From the NCBI GenBank assembly GCA_019279435.1, contig JAAALK010000289.1, positions 44,395,164 through 44,459,163 of the forward strand: 64,000 nucleotides of DNA. The letters run 5' to 3'. Positions 21,831-34,534 of the stretch are shown here, piece by piece. Position numbers and translations under genes: made by a program. Every line of letters starts with the position of its first letter. Within the stretch, counting starts at the first letter, position 1. Source of the DNA: Zizania palustris. Taxonomy: Eukaryota; Streptophyta; Magnoliopsida; Poales; Poaceae. The notes under the pieces are model-generated. The model was not told the DNA's origin and ran no database searches. It worked only from the letters and a program-made list of their open reading frames with translations.

Positions 21831-22239
21831 TCTAGAACTTTTGAATTAACAGTTGCAAAATATCTTCAAATGACCACTTTTTTAGTGAGCCTCAACTCAT
21901 TTTGAAGAAAAGAACTTTTGAGCAAAATGTCCAAAACACTTTTTCATTCTTTCAAAGCTAGATCTTGAGTAAATCTTTGAGATTGTATTTGAGAGTGCAA
22001 CATAAATCTTCTAGTAAACTTATCGCTCGATCTTTTGAGAAGATTTTGTGTGGTTGAGTTCATTGGTTTCTTTGAAAAATCTTGAGCACAAAGGTTTGAG
22101 CATATAAATCTTTTAATGGTTTTGTTACTCTCGGAGGTGCTACCTTCTAGATGACTAGGCGTTAATCCGCGAGCACCCAGAGTGATTGTGTCGTGCTCGG
22201 TGGAGTTTGTACAAGCTCTACCTTGGATTCGACAAGGAC

Positions 22240-22620
22240 TAGGGATAGCAATCATGCCCGATTACCCGCGGGTAAAAACCCCATTAGGATCGGGTTTATT
22301 CTTAATTTTATACACGACGTGTAAACGGGTACGAGTATAGGTATCAACTATCCATATCCGTTTACCCGATTATGCTCACTATAAAAAACCTGAAACCCTA
22401 ATATTCTATATCCCTCTTCTCTCTCCTCACCCGCCGCCGCCCCCTCCAATCTCTCTTGTGCTCCTCCCCGCGAGCGAGCCACCGACTCACCGAGCACCAC
22501 ACATCCGTGCCTGTGCATGTGCCCCGCGCTGTTCTAGCCCACACGGCCGCGCCACTACACGCCACCGAGCGCCGCCAAGGGACGCTTTGAGCTAGCCCGT
22601 GAAGCCCATCCTGTCTGATC
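22240..22620 (+). other. Possible hAT-like remnant with CGGGTA motifs
   Basis: Begins CTAGGGATAGCAATCATGCC, close to the TAGGGATGGCAA start seen on many plant hAT-type elements. CGGGTA/TACCCG words and then a GC-rich Pro/Ser-like stretch follow. I could not find the other end or a target duplication, so the call is weak. The AT-rich DNA from 22620 to 23500 shows no gene. Confidence 0.35.
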
Positions 22621-23533
22621 CCATCTCATCCTTAAAACCAAACGTCACCTTAATGAGCAAGCTACAAACCTTCTCACTATACGTATTTCTTTAGATACTA
22701 TGATTACTCAAATCGTTAAAAATTGATGACGCGTGTCCTCTAATTTTTAAATTCCATCCTGCTGATTTTCCTGAACAATAAATAACTAATTTCAAACATC
22801 AGCTGTAACTTTATGAACTTGATGTACCTATAAATCTAAATCTACGGTTTCATAATTTTACGACCATTTTACTGATCTTTATGCACCGACGGCTGATCAT
22901 ATGAAGTGGAGAGAGGGGTTCAGGAGGATCTTGTGTGCGTGAGAGAAAAACAATATATAAAGAGAAAACACGTCATTGTACATGTCTTTTAAATAAAAAA
23001 GTCAAAACTACAAAAAACCCCAAAAGATAAAGTTACTTATTATCAACAGTGGTGCTAAGACCATTTCCATGAGCTCCTAACTTTTATTCCCTAAATTCTA
23101 TATAGGATCATCCAAAGAACATCTTCAAGAGATTATCTATATGACTATTTACATTTAAATTTAGGTATTTTGGTGAAAAATGAATTTCCAAGAGTCTCGA
23201 TAAATCACCATTAATCTCTTTCAGATATAAGATTAATTTGACAAATCTCCATTTTTGTTTGCAAATATTTTTTTCTCTTGCATGCGCATTGTTTTCTCTC
23301 CTATCTATATGTTGTTATAGGTTGGACGATACACATATTTGAATATATCATATTTATATGATTTTAAAAACAGAGTTCAAGATTTTAAATTAATCAATCT
23401 ACAATAATTTTTCTATAATATCGATTCCTATTTTTTAAATCCTATAAATATGGTCTATAATATACAATAATTTTGTATAAATCTATGATACCTTTAAATA
23501 TAGGGAAAGTTCCGTATTTGCCACTGAAAGTTC

Positions 23534-23627
23534 ACCCGGTTCCATATATGCCATTGGATGTCTCACTGACATGTGGACCCAAGACCCACATGTCAGTGAG
23601 ATAGCCAATGGCATATATGGAACTGGA
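23534..23627. repeat. Foldback (near-perfect inverted repeat)
   Basis: Two arms of about 44 bp (GGTTCCATATATGCCATTGG through ACATGTGG, and its complement) are separated by about 8 bases. The RNA would form a long hairpin. It looks like a foldback MITE. A more diverged sequence with the same ACTGACATGTGG words lies near 57560-57665. Confidence 0.7.
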
Positions 23628-23680
23628 TAATTTTTCAATGGCATATTAGAAATAATCTCTTAAATATATGAATCATTCAT

Positions 23681-24174
23681 CCCATAACAATACACGGGGA
23701 GAAAACAATGCACACACAAGGAAAAAATATGTACAAACGAAAATGGAGACTTGCCGAGCTAAACCTATATTTAATATAGATGAATAATGATTTAAGTAAT
23801 GGATTAAGAAAATAACTCATTTAAAAAAACCGTTGGAGCTTCATTTTTACTGAAATATCTAAATTCAAATTTAAATCCTTTGGAGTCACAGGAACCCATG
23901 CAGCAAATGCAGAGAAAAAACAAAAATGTGAAACACACATCCCATAACAATATTATGCGGGGGAGAAAACAATACGCACATAAGAAAAAAATATGTACAA
24001 ACGAAAACAGAGACTTGCCAAGCTAAACCTATATTTGATATAGATAAATAATGATTTAAGTAATGTATTAAGAAAACAACTCATTTAAAAAAACAGTTAG
24101 AGCCGAAATACCTAAAATCAAATATATATATATATTTATATATACTTTGCAGTCACCAAACCCAAGCAGCAAAA
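23681..24174 (+). repeat. 260-bp tandem duplication forming the bromodomain gene upstream region
   Basis: Unit 1 (23681-23940) and unit 2 (from 23941) both begin CCCATAACAATA and share most of their sequence. Unit 2 is interrupted after CAGCAAAA at 24174 by the Helitron and resumes at 34535 (TGAAGAGAAAAAACAAAAA). In unit 1 the same join is uninterrupted at 23907/23908 (CAGCAAA, then TGCAGAGAAAAAAC). Unit 2 also contains a TATATATATATATTTATATATA run at about 24122-24143, absent from unit 1, that could be the bromodomain gene TATA box. Confidence 0.85.
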
Positions 24175-24176
24175 TC

Positions 24177-25389
24177 TTAACTATATAAAAAGGACGACTT
24201 ACTCGTCCGTCCGCCTCGTCCGTCCGCCTCGGCCGCGCATCGCGCGCAGCGCGACCACGCGCCCCTCCCCGGTCCGCCTCGACCGCGCGCCCCCTCTCCG
24301 GTCCAGGCAGTTGCGCTCCCAGCGCCCCTCCCCGGTCCACCTCGACCGCGCGCCCCCCTCCCCGCGCATCGCGCGCAGCGCGACCTCTCCGCCTCGACCG
24401 CGCACCCCCCTCCTCGGTCCGCCTCGCCCGCGCGCCCCCCTTCCCTGGCAGTGCAACTGCCTGGACCAAGTCCGAGGGCATCGCAACTGCCAGGACAAGG
24501 ACCGTGCACCTCACTTTAAAACCGAGACATCTCCCCTCCGCTCTACCTCACTCATCTCTCCCCTCTGCTCTCGCCCTATACCCTACCCTACCGACGCTCC
24601 CTGTCGCTCGCCGCCGCGTGCCCGCTCCGCTTCACCGACGATCAACGCCGCTCGGCCGCTCCGCCGTCGCGCCGCCGCTCACCGGGGCCGGGTCCGCCTT
24701 CGGGTAAGAGAGAGGAAGTCAGGACAGATAAACAAACAGAAAAATCCAAAGGGAAAAAAATCTGAAGGTTAGGGTTAGGGTGAATTAACTATATAAAAAG
24801 GACGACTTACTCGTCCGTCCGCCTCGTCCGTCCGCCTCGGCCGCGCATCGCGCGCAGCGCGACCACGCGCCCCTCCCCGGTCCGCCTCGACCGCGCGCCC
24901 CCTCTCCGGTCCAGGCAGTTGCGCTCCCAGCGCCCCTCCCCGGTCCACCTCGACCGCGCGCCCCCCTCCCCGCGCATCGCGCGCAGCGCGACCTCTCCGC
25001 CTCGACCGCGCACCCCCTCCTCGGTCCGCCTCGCCCGCGCGCCCCCCTTCCCTGGCAGTGCAACTGCCTGGACCAAGTCCGAGGGCATCGCAACTGCCAG
25101 GACAAGGACCGTGCACCTCACTTTAAAACCGAGACCTCTCCCCTCCGCTCTACCTCACTCATCTCTCCCCTCTGCTCTCGCCCTATACCCTACCCTACCG
25201 ACGCTCCCTGTCGCTCGCCGCCGCATGCCCGCTCCGCTTCACTGACGATCAACGCCGCTCGGCCGCTCCGCCGTCGCGCCGCCGCTCACCGGGGCCGGGT
25301 CCGCCTTCGGGTAAGAGAGAGGAAGTCAGGACAGATAAACAAACAGAAAAAATCCAAAGGGAAAAAAATCCGAAGGTTAGGGTTAGGGT
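24177..25389 (+). repeat. 608-bp tandem duplication of the Helitron 5' region
   Basis: The sequence from TTAACTATATAAAAAGG at 24177 is repeated from 24785, with only a handful of base changes and small indels over about 600 bp. Each unit is CpG-rich and C-rich, with CCGCCTCG words, and ends in GGTTAGGGTTAGGG. The second unit lacks the initial TC (GAATTAACT instead of ATCTTAACT). Long Arg/Gly-rich ORFs here are a composition effect. At the end of the second unit an inverted telomere-like stretch follows (TTAGGG words, then CCCTAA words, to about 25412). Confidence 0.9.
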
Positions 25390-27154
25390 TTTCACCCTAA
25401 CCTTAACCCTAAACTAATAGTATGGGGCCGGGGACTCACCTTGTCTCTCGGGTCATGGCGCCGCCGCTCACCGGTGGTCGGGAGCCTACCGCCGCTCGCA
25501 GGAACTCACCGGAGGCCGGGAAGAGGGCGGCGAACCCTCTCGGGACCCTCGGGTTTTGGCCGCCCGGGCTAGCTCGACGGAGCCCCGCTCACCCTCGGGT
25601 GAGCGCGGTGCTCCGGCGAGCTAGCCGGTGGCGGCCGACCGCCGGTCGCCGCTGCCGCCGTGGGCCGCCGCCGCTGCGCGCTCGCGCCGCCGCTCGCCGC
25701 TCGCGCTCGCGCTCTCGGGACCGAATGGGGGGAAATGAATTAGGGTTTCCCCCCCGGGTTCGCGTGGCCTTTTATATGGCCGAAAACGACGCCTGGCCGT
25801 CGGATCAGATCCGACGGCCAGGATTTACTAGGCTTTTTTCGACCCAGGCGGGATGGCGAATTAACGGCCCAGGCCCAGGTTACGCGCGCGCGCGCGCGGC
25901 GAAATCCTGGCCTGGGCCCAGGAAGCCTTCGGCCTGCGCAATTTTTATAATGGGCCAGGCTTTTGCACTGTGTGGGCTGAAATATGTTTATTAATTTCCA
26001 GAATTAAAGAAATTGTTTTCTGTTTTTTGTTATTCTCTGGAAATTAAGCAAATTGCCCAAAAAATCTGATAAAATTAAGTTTGATGCTAAAATAATTTTG
26101 TAAATTTCATCATGTTCATTAAAATTACTCCTAATTTTTTCAGAATTTCTATTAGTATTTTCCATTTTACAGAATTTAATAATTGCTTTTTCCCTATTTA
26201 GTTATTCCATAGAAAATTAGAAAATCAAAAAAATTAAGATAAAACAGTTTGATGCGTGGTTAATTTCAGAGGTTGAAATTATTTTTTTACTCTCTCACTC
26301 AGTCATTGGTTTTTAATTTCAAACTCAAACTTCTTAACATTAACAAATTTTATAAAATACCAACAATTATAATATCAAATTATTTGTATTATATATGTCA
26401 TTACATATATTTTAATAGCATATTTATCTGAATATATGTCATTAAATATATACTGTCCACGGCTAAAAATAACGATCATATCAGAGGAAAACTTTGACAT
26501 ATGAATACAACTAACAAGAAAGAGTACCACAAAACATGCATGTTGATTGCAAAAATTATCATGAGAGCGAAAAATATCTACATTTGTTGTGATGGACTTT
26601 GTGTTAACAGTAATGTAGATTAATCGAATAAATATACTATTAATACATATATACTTACAAGATAAGAAACTTGGCTTATAATTTAGCAAATTAGATGTTG
26701 GAAATATTTGTATACTCCATCATGTTCAGTTCCACTATTCTGTTTACTTCATAATAATGGTTACTTAAGTTGGTTACTTCATTATTGCATTTTTTATTAT
26801 TCCTTATAAAATAAGAAAAATGCATAAAAATTAAGAAAAATAAAATTTAGATGTGAGGAAACTTTTGTATGATTCATCATGTTCAGTACCACTGTTCTTA
26901 ATTATTTTCAGCATTTTCATGCTTTTTTATAATTTTCTACATTTCATAATTGCGTTTGTGTATTTTTTGAATTTTTGGCATTTTTTCGATGAATTATCCT
27001 GTTTAATTTTTTAATATTTCCCCTTTTATTCTGTTAAGATTTTCCCCTCTTTTTATTCTTACATGTGTTTCTATTCTATTTGTCAAATAATGTGTTTATA
27101 TCTGATTTGTCAAATAATTCCGCTAGATATAGTTTAATTTCTTAGATATATTAA
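25390..27154 (+). other. Helitron interior before the RPA-like gene; no gene supported
   Basis: A GC-rich stretch up to about 25930, with a palindrome CCGTCGGATC / GATCCGACGG at 25798-25818 and a TTTTATATGG motif, is followed by AT-rich sequence. The ORF 25422-25994 is Arg/Pro-rich without any motif and is not called. This may be promoter and leader for the Helitron genes. Confidence 0.4.
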
Positions 27155-28521
27155 ATGGCTGGCATGCGAAAGAGAACTTACGCCGACCGTCCAACTCGTA
27201 ATGCGGTGGTACCTAGGTGAGCCTATATTAGTAAAATCAACTTTCCTGCAACGATGAAAGATGTTCTAAATTTCATTTTTTGTTAAGGTTTATGAAATTT
27301 GACGAGATAGAGTTCGAGCACTTAAACTATGCATGGAGTGCCGTCGCCAGAGTAGAAGTTAAGTTTCTCCCTGATGAATATGGAGAAAAACAACGATTTA
27401 TTTTAATGGATATTACCGTAAGTTGCACACAATTTGGACTAAATTTTACATAGTAGTGAACATGTGAACTATTCTAAACCCTAATATTATACGTAGGGTG
27501 CTAAAATAGAAGTCATTGCATGGGAGCGGGAGGAAGTTCATAGGTTTAACATTCTCCTAAATGAAGGACAATGTTATACTATTCATTGTCTATATTTTTA
27601 ACCTAATCTTGAAGAGGCATTGTACTATCGGAGCATTGCCCATGCCTATGAAGGTTCTCTTCGAAGAAATACAACAGTTGAGCCATACATTCTTCCAATC
27701 CAATTCTCTCCCTATCCAAAATATCTATTGACGTTTCATGACGCGTGGATTCGTCCGAATAAAACGTTTGTGGGTACGTACGTAAATTGAATCGGCGATG
27801 CATAGTTTCAAAAAAATAGTTGTCTTACTTATAGTATGATATGATTATTTGGACAGACATAGCTGGAGTGGTTGTCTATTGGGGGAAATTGGAACGACTT
27901 GGAGGTCTATATAGGGAGATAACACTGATGGACACTAGGTAATTCATAAGTTAGATACAACCACTTATATCGTCATAAACAATCACATTGTTTTTGCAAA
28001 TCGAAAGCTAATGAGAATTTGATCTTTTTTAGCTTGAACATGATGGTTGTTGGAATTTGGGGTGACTCCCTCACTGATCACATCTCTGAATGGACAGAAG
28101 CTCATCGTAACAACCACATTGTTTTAGGAACCATGCTTCGACTTCACAAGAAGCATAGTAATTTAGTCCTAACCCATTTTATCATTAATAAAGATATAGT
28201 GATGAATTACACTAATATTTGTTCTACTTGGCGATAGGATGTTTAGAGACTTCAGAACACACTACAGTCAAGTTTAATCCGATTCATCCATCCACACTAC
28301 CTTTGCAAAGTAAGTAGTTCCAACAATACAAACACAAGCTAAGAATAATGGCAATACATCACATAATATTATAGATATTGTTAATTATTTTTCTTTGAAA
28401 TATAAATGCAGACTTACGGCAACGTGTGAGTTCAGGAACTATGGATCTAAGCTTTCTGAATCGGTTCATGGAAGCTAGATGGAGATATTTTGCAACGATT
28501 TATGGATCTGACTGTCCATAG
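27155..28521 (+). pseudogene. Helitron-encoded RPA-like (OB-fold) protein, broken by an in-frame stop
   Basis: Spliced gene beginning MAGMRKRTYADRPTRNAV. Exons read by eye: 27155-27216, 27288-27417, 27497-27773, 27857-27938, 28033 to about 28160, and one or two later ones ending at TAG 28519-28521 (final residues RWRYFATIYGSDCP). The protein resembles the large subunit of replication protein A (motifs FILMDITGAKIEVIAW and FHDAWIRPNKTFVDIAGVV), which binds single-stranded DNA; plant Helitrons commonly carry such a gene. A TAA at 27599-27601 interrupts exon 3 (after IHCLYF) while homologous sequence continues in the same frame. Exon limits after 28100 are uncertain. Confidence 0.75.
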
Positions 28522-29300
28522 TGTTACAGTCTTGTGTGTATTGTGGTGTGCGTTGTTTATGTACTTCCTCATATTCGGATGTTTTGTGTTTATTTCTATT
28601 GGGTACACCCTTTGAAGTTATTTGAATGTAATATTGGTTTTTGTGTTCATTTCGTTTAATCTATTGTGTACTCCCTTTGAAGTTATTTGAATTTGGTATT
28701 TGGTTTTGTGATCATTCGTTGAATCTATTGTGTATTCCCTTTGAAGTTATTTCAATGTAATATTTGTATTGGAATACATGTCTCAAATTCAAATACGCTT
28801 ATTTACAAAATGAAAACATCATTCACTGTAATACTCTCATTCCTAACCTTGAAGAATATTTTCTTTCCTCTAACACAATCTCCAGATCCAATCTTGATTA
28901 ATAATCATCCAATGCCCTATTTAAATAACAAATTTGTAATCCTAACCCTCAAAATAACCCTTTAATCCAAAACAAGTATTCTAAATCACTCTTTGGTACC
29001 AAGAAAAATAAATTAAAAACTCAAACACTTATCTGAATTAAAATCATGTTCTATCTATAATGTTTCCACTCAAGTATCGTTTGTTTGGTGGTTAACCAAT
29101 TATGCAATCAACAGGTCGCTCGACGCCGCGATAACAAAGCTATCAACCATGTCAGAAAATATACCGAGGAGAGAGGGGAAAGAAGGTTATTATATTTTAT
29201 GCGCCTAATTTATCATGTTTATTTGTCTATTCAAATATTTGTGCTACAACATTACACTAAAATTATTGTCTGAAAATGTGTACTCATTTTAAATTTTTAG
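28522..29300 (+). other. Helitron intergenic region; possible first RepHel exon near 29115-29185
   Basis: AT-rich with a repeated phrase (CTTTGAAGTTATTTGAATGTAATATT, several times between 28610 and 28770). Around 29115-29185 a basic peptide RRRDNKAINHVRKYTEERGE follows an AG and could be an early exon of RepHel. Nothing else is seen. Confidence 0.4.
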
Positions 29301-32300
29301 TTATCGATGGTCGTCATAGACAAAAGAGAAATCGCTGTAACATTTTGCCTCACGGCCCTTCTGGAATTTGTATTCGACAACCATCACAGACTCCATCGGA
29401 AAGTTCATCGGACGGTGAAAATGTGTCATATCGACAACCGTCCTCATTTGTTGTTCCTACACAAAGTACCCTTACATCAGCGGGATTATTTCAAGGACAA
29501 ACCTCTAATGGTATAAACTACTGCAATGTGGGTTGTGCAATTACTAATAGCAAAAATTATGTCTCATGTGATTACATAAACTTTGTGCAGGTGCAAATTC
29601 TGCTATATTAGCAACTCCAACTATCGACTCACAAGAGCAACAAGCAATTCCATCTGTTCAACAAACCCAACTTGACAGATCGATAGATCGTGCTGAGATA
29701 AGGCGTGCTCGTGAAAGAGCACGCTATGCAAGCTTGACATCAGAGCAACGAAACAAAAGACGTGCACGTGATAAAGCTCGATATGCAAGTATGACGGATG
29801 AACAGAGGCAAGCGAGGCGAGAGAACCAACGATATTCAGCAAGTATGACAGATGAGCAAAGGCAGGTTATGCGGGAAAAACGTAACCAACAAAATCGAGC
29901 AAGAAGAAGAACTCTTGGTCCAAACTGTGTCGTTCGTAATACACCACATGGCTCTGAGATAGGATCTAACAACCTTAATACAACTGACGTTGTCTACCAG
30001 AACCTACCTGTTAGCGCCCACATTTTAAAGACTCAGCCAGACTGTCGTCATTGTGGTGCGAAGAGGTTTGAATATGAGCCGCCAGGATTTTGTTGTATGA
30101 ATGGCAAGGTCAAACTTCAAATACCTGCGCCACCTGAGGAGCTTCGACGGTTGTACACAGGTGAAGACATTCAATCACAACATTTTATAGAGAATATTAG
30201 ATATTTTAACAGTCATTTCTCCTTCACCACAATGTACTGTGATTATGACAAGAACCTCGCAAGTGCAAGGGATGGAGTTTACACATTTAAAGCGCATGGG
30301 CAAATGTACCATAACATACATTCTTTTGGGAATGGAGACAATGAACCAAGCCACTTGCAGTTGTACTTCTATGATGATGATCCTAGCTTATCACATCGTT
30401 TCCGTCGTGCTCGAGATGAGATATATAGAGAAAGGGACATATCTATTATTAGATGTTTGGTACATATTTTGAGAGATAATCCCTACTCTGAAACATTCAG
30501 AAGCCTAGGACAGGTTGAAGACGTTGATGAATATTGTATTGTGCTAAATATGGATTATAAGCTAGACCAGAGAACTTATAACAGACCGTTAACATCAGAG
30601 GTTGCTGCTGTGTGGGTTGAGGGGAATGATATTAATAAACATTTTGATCGTAGCATCACCTTGTTTGGCAATAACAACAACTACTATTCAATTAGACCGA
30701 GTGATGGGTGCTACGACCCTTTGTCATACCCCCTATTTTTTCCAAGAGCAGAGCTCGGTTGGCATTCTGATATACCAAGATAAGGTATTGACATTAGTCA
30801 AATAAATACAACCCGACAAAGAAATGCTGACAACTCAGGTTAGCTAAGTGACTCATATTCATGTTATTACGATACTATTAATCCATACGCTAATCACCTA
30901 ATTGATTTCTCTTTTCTTTGTAGATACTACCAGCAAGTTTTTTGTTTCGATGCGTGAATATTATTGCTATAAATTCCAGATGCGTAGTGGAATCTTCAAC
31001 ACGGTCTTGTATGGGAGACGTCTATTCCAGCAGTTTGTAGTTGATACCTACATAAAAATTGAAACGTCTCGCCTGAATTACTTCTTATACAATCAGAAGA
31101 AGATTCGTGCGGATCTTTACCAGGGCTTGATGGATAGTGTATCTGTTGGAGAACATAGAGCCAGCAGATTGGGAAAAAGATGGGTCCTACCTGCATCGTT
31201 TATCGGTGGCGGGAGGGATATGAGACGAAGATATATGGATGCTATGGCCTTAGTGCAGAAGTATGGAAAACCCGACATATTTATCACAATGACTTGTAAT
31301 CCTAATTGGGAAGAGATAAGTAGGGACCTTGCACCTGGCCAAACACCACAAGATCGTCCTGATCTTGTTGTGCGTGTATTTAAAGCCAAGCTAGAGGATC
31401 TCAAATTCCAGCTATTTCGTAAACATATCCTAGGAATCATTGCAGCACAAGTCCATGTTATCGAGTTCCAAAAAAGGGGTCTACCACATGCACATTTCCT
31501 CCTTATCATGGAGTCAACATACAAATTGAGTTGTCCCGATGAGTATGATAATGTTATATCAGCAGAACTTCCAGATAAGGATAAATACCCGGAGCTATAT
31601 GAAATGGTAGTGAAACATATGATGCATGGCCCGTGTGGTCCACTAAATAGGAAGAGTCCATGCATGAAAAATGGTATTTGCAAGTGCTATTATCCACGCC
31701 AGTTTAGTGACACAACTATCCAAGGCGAAGATTCTTACCCTATCTACAGGAGAAGGGATGACAAACAAAGGGTAAGAGTGAGAGGTCATGACTTAGACAA
31801 CAGATGGGTTGTCCCATATAATCCCATGCTTCTAAGAAGGTATGACTGTCACGTCAATGCAGAAGTTTGTTCGAGTATTAAGGCTGTTAAGTACCTCTAC
31901 AAGTATATTTATAAGGGTCATGATAGGGCGTCTGTGTCCGTCAATGAAGCTGATGAAAATCGCGAGATTAATGAGATCAATGAATATAGGGATGCTAGGT
32001 GGGTAACACCACAGGAGGCATTGTGGAGAATATTTGGATTTGATCTTAGCGGGATTTCGCCACCAGTGCTACAGTTACAGCTCCACCTCCCAGGAATGCA
32101 TCTTGTGTCCTATAGAGAGAATGCTGATGTACGTGAAGTTCTCGACCAACAGGGTGCCTCAAGAACCATGTTGACTGAGTATTTCAAGGCAAATCAAGAA
32201 TTTACGTGGGCACGCACATTACTTTATAGGGATTTCCCACAATATGCAGTGTGGTTGCCTGGACGTAAGCTTTGGAAAATAAGAGAACGAAGCACGCAGG

Positions 32301-34189
32301 TTGGGAGGATCATCTCATCACATCCAACAGAGGGAGAAAGATACTACTTGAGGGTGCTATTAAACCATGTGGTTGGTGCTACTTCATTTGAGAATTTGAG
32401 GACATATGATGGTATTGTATACCCTACATTTCGAGAAAGCGCTGAGAAAAGAGGTATTATTGAGTCAGATAACAGCATTGATGAGTGCCTCTCTGAAGCT
32501 GAAGTATTTCATATGCCTTCGTCCCTCCGAAGGTTGTTTGCTACAATATTAGTATATTGTGAACCTAGCGATGTGCGTGGACTCTGGAACAAACACTTCG
32601 AAGCAATGTCTGATGACATCCGACGATCCCAGATGAATGCATATGCAGTTGAACAAATGGTGTTATTGGATATAAGAAAATTGCTTCAGTCAATGGGTAA
32701 AGAGATAACATCATTTCCTCTTCCAGAAATTGATGAATCATATGACGCCATGGCGGGTGAGGTGAGGGAGATTTGTGAAGAGTCCTCTATACAGGTGGAT
32801 AATGAGCTACTAGCGAGCACATCCTCTCTTAATGCAGAACAGAGATATGCTTATGATGTTATACTATCATCCGTTGACAACAATAGTGGAGGTGTGTTTT
32901 TTGTTGATGGTTCAGGAGGAACAGGAAAAACCTTTCTGTACAAAGCTTTATTAGCAAAAGTCCGTAGCGAGGGGAAGATAGCTATTGCTACTGCAACATC
33001 TGGTGTTGCTGCTTCCATCATGCCTGGAGGTAGGACGGCTCATTCAAGGTTCAAGATACCACTAAGCATACAAGACAATGGAGTGTGTAACTTCACCAAA
33101 CAAAGTGGTACTGCGAAGCTTCTTCAAAAAGCTTCGCTTATATTATGGGATGAAGTCTCCATGACAAAAAGACAGGCAATTGAGGCGTTGGACAAGAGCA
33201 TGAGGGACATAATGGAAAAGCCCAATCTACCATTTGGAGGCAAAACAATGGTTTTTGGAGGTGACTTCAGACAAGTTCTTCCAGTTATACGAAAGGGGAA
33301 TAGGGCTCAAATTGTAAACGCAACATTGCGTAGATCTTACCTATGGGATAACATGCATCAGTTGAGACTTGTCCATAACATGAGAGCTCGATCAGATATA
33401 TGGTTTTCAGACTACCTGCTACGGATTGGCAATGGCATTGAAGAGACCATCGATGATGACTATGTAAATTTACCCGACGAAATATGTGTACCCTACACTG
33501 GTGCAGAATCAGACATTGATAGTCTTATTGACATGGTATTTCCAATGTTAGGTGCAAACATGACTGATGCAGACTACATCACATCTCGAGCTATTTTGTC
33601 AACGAGGAATGAGAACGTTGATGCAATAAACATGAAGCTTATCGAACGTTTTCCTGGTGACGAGATGATTTATCACAGTCATGATCGAGCAGTCGATGAT
33701 CCATGCAACCATTATCCGTCTGAGTTCCTGAATTCATTAACGCCAAATGGGTTACCTCCTCATATATTAAAACTCAAGGTTAATTGTCCTGTGATTTTGC
33801 TCAGAAATCTTGACCCGGCCAATGGTCTGTGTAATGGGACTAGGTTGATAGTCCGAGCATTTCAAAGAAATACTATCGATGCTGAAATTGTATTGGGACA
33901 ACATGCTGGTGAGAGAGTCTTCCTTCCACGCATACCCTTGTGCCCCTCCGATGATGAGATGTTCCCCTTCAAGTTTAAGAGGAGTCAATTTCCTGTTAGG
34001 GTGAGTTTTGCAATGACAATTAATAAAGCACAGGGTCAAACAATACCGCATGTTGGAATATACCTCCCGAACCCGGTGTTCTCTCATGGACAACTATATG
34101 TAGCTCTGTCACGAGCAACTTCTCGTAGCAACATCAAAATACTCGCCGCTCCGGAGAAAATAGGGGAATCAATTCAACAAGCACGTTAA
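29301..34189 (+). pseudogene. Helitron RepHel: HUH rolling-circle replicase fused to PIF1-type helicase, with one in-frame stop
   Basis: Exons inferred: 29301-29510, 29591-30838 and 30924-34189, GT-AG bounded and phase-compatible. The N terminus has repeated basic motifs (RARERARYASLTSEQR, then ASMTDEQRQ twice). The Rep domain shows FITMTCNPNWEE, the HUH motif in GLPHAHFLL (about 31478-31500) and the two-Tyr motif YLYKYIYKGHD (about 31891-31923). The helicase has Walker A GSGGTGKT (about 32909-32932), LWDEVSM, FGGDFRQVLPV, TINKAQGQT and YVALSRA near the C terminus. The protein would nick and unwind donor DNA for rolling-circle transposition. TAA at 30781-30783 breaks exon 2 after GWHSDIPR; otherwise the frame is open to 34189. 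Confidence 0.88.
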
Positions 34190-34407
34190 CAAAGAATATC
34201 GTCTACAAGGAAGTGCTCACTGAGTAGATAAAAGAAGATGTGCTCACTGTATAGTATATTGTACGATTTCATACCAGATCTGTAATTATAAATATGCAAT
34301 GACACTTTATATAGAAAACATACTTCTATGTATTGTTTTGAGGAATAATATATTACTTTGTTTCTTATCATCACAATATTACTAAACAAATGTGTTCGGC
34401 AAATATA

Positions 34408-34534
34408 TCATGTTCTAAATATATTGCCGTTAACATTATGCATCCGTTGCAACGCACGGGCCTCTCACTATCATGTTCTAAATATATTGCCATTAATATT
34501 ATGCATCCGTTGCAACGCACGAGCCTCTCACTAG
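34408..34534 (+). repeat. Tandemly duplicated Helitron 3' terminus (63-bp period)
   Basis: TCATGTTCTAAATATATTGCC through CCTCTCACTA occurs at 34408-34470 and again at 34471-34533. The first unit runs on as CTATC and cannot be a terminus. The second ends CTAG followed by host T. The first unit retains the better CCGT...ACGG stem. Confidence 0.9.

Larger units (their letters stand above)
24175..34534 (+). mobile_element. Helitron, near-autonomous, carrying RPA-like and Rep/helicase genes (10360 bp)
   Basis: The 5' end TCTTAACTATATAAAAAGG follows host A; the 3' end CTAG (34531-34534) precedes host T, with the typical plant end CCGTTGCAACGCACG about 10 bp upstream, capable of a small hairpin. 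There is no target duplication, as expected for rolling-circle insertion between A and T. The unoccupied site survives in the adjacent tandem copy at 23907/23908. Inside are a duplicated GC-rich 5' region, an RPA-like gene and a RepHel gene, all in the plus direction. Both genes contain an in-frame TAA, so it is probably no longer autonomous. Confidence 0.93.

Noticed and set aside
24068..25121. Arg/Gly-rich ORFs on the minus strand (up to 148 codons) in the Helitron 5' duplication
   Set aside because: They recur in all three frames and in both tandem units, which is a base-composition effect.
24770..25412. Telomere-like TTAGGG/CCCTAA stretch
   Set aside because: Only a few units, in an internal inverted arrangement within the Helitron, and the unit is not the plant TTTAGGG; not a chromosome end.
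25422..25994. 190-codon ORF (+) in the GC-rich Helitron interior
   Set aside because: Arg/Pro/Ala-rich composition follows from the C/G-rich DNA; no motif, and similar long ORFs exist in several frames of the 24200-25300 repeats.
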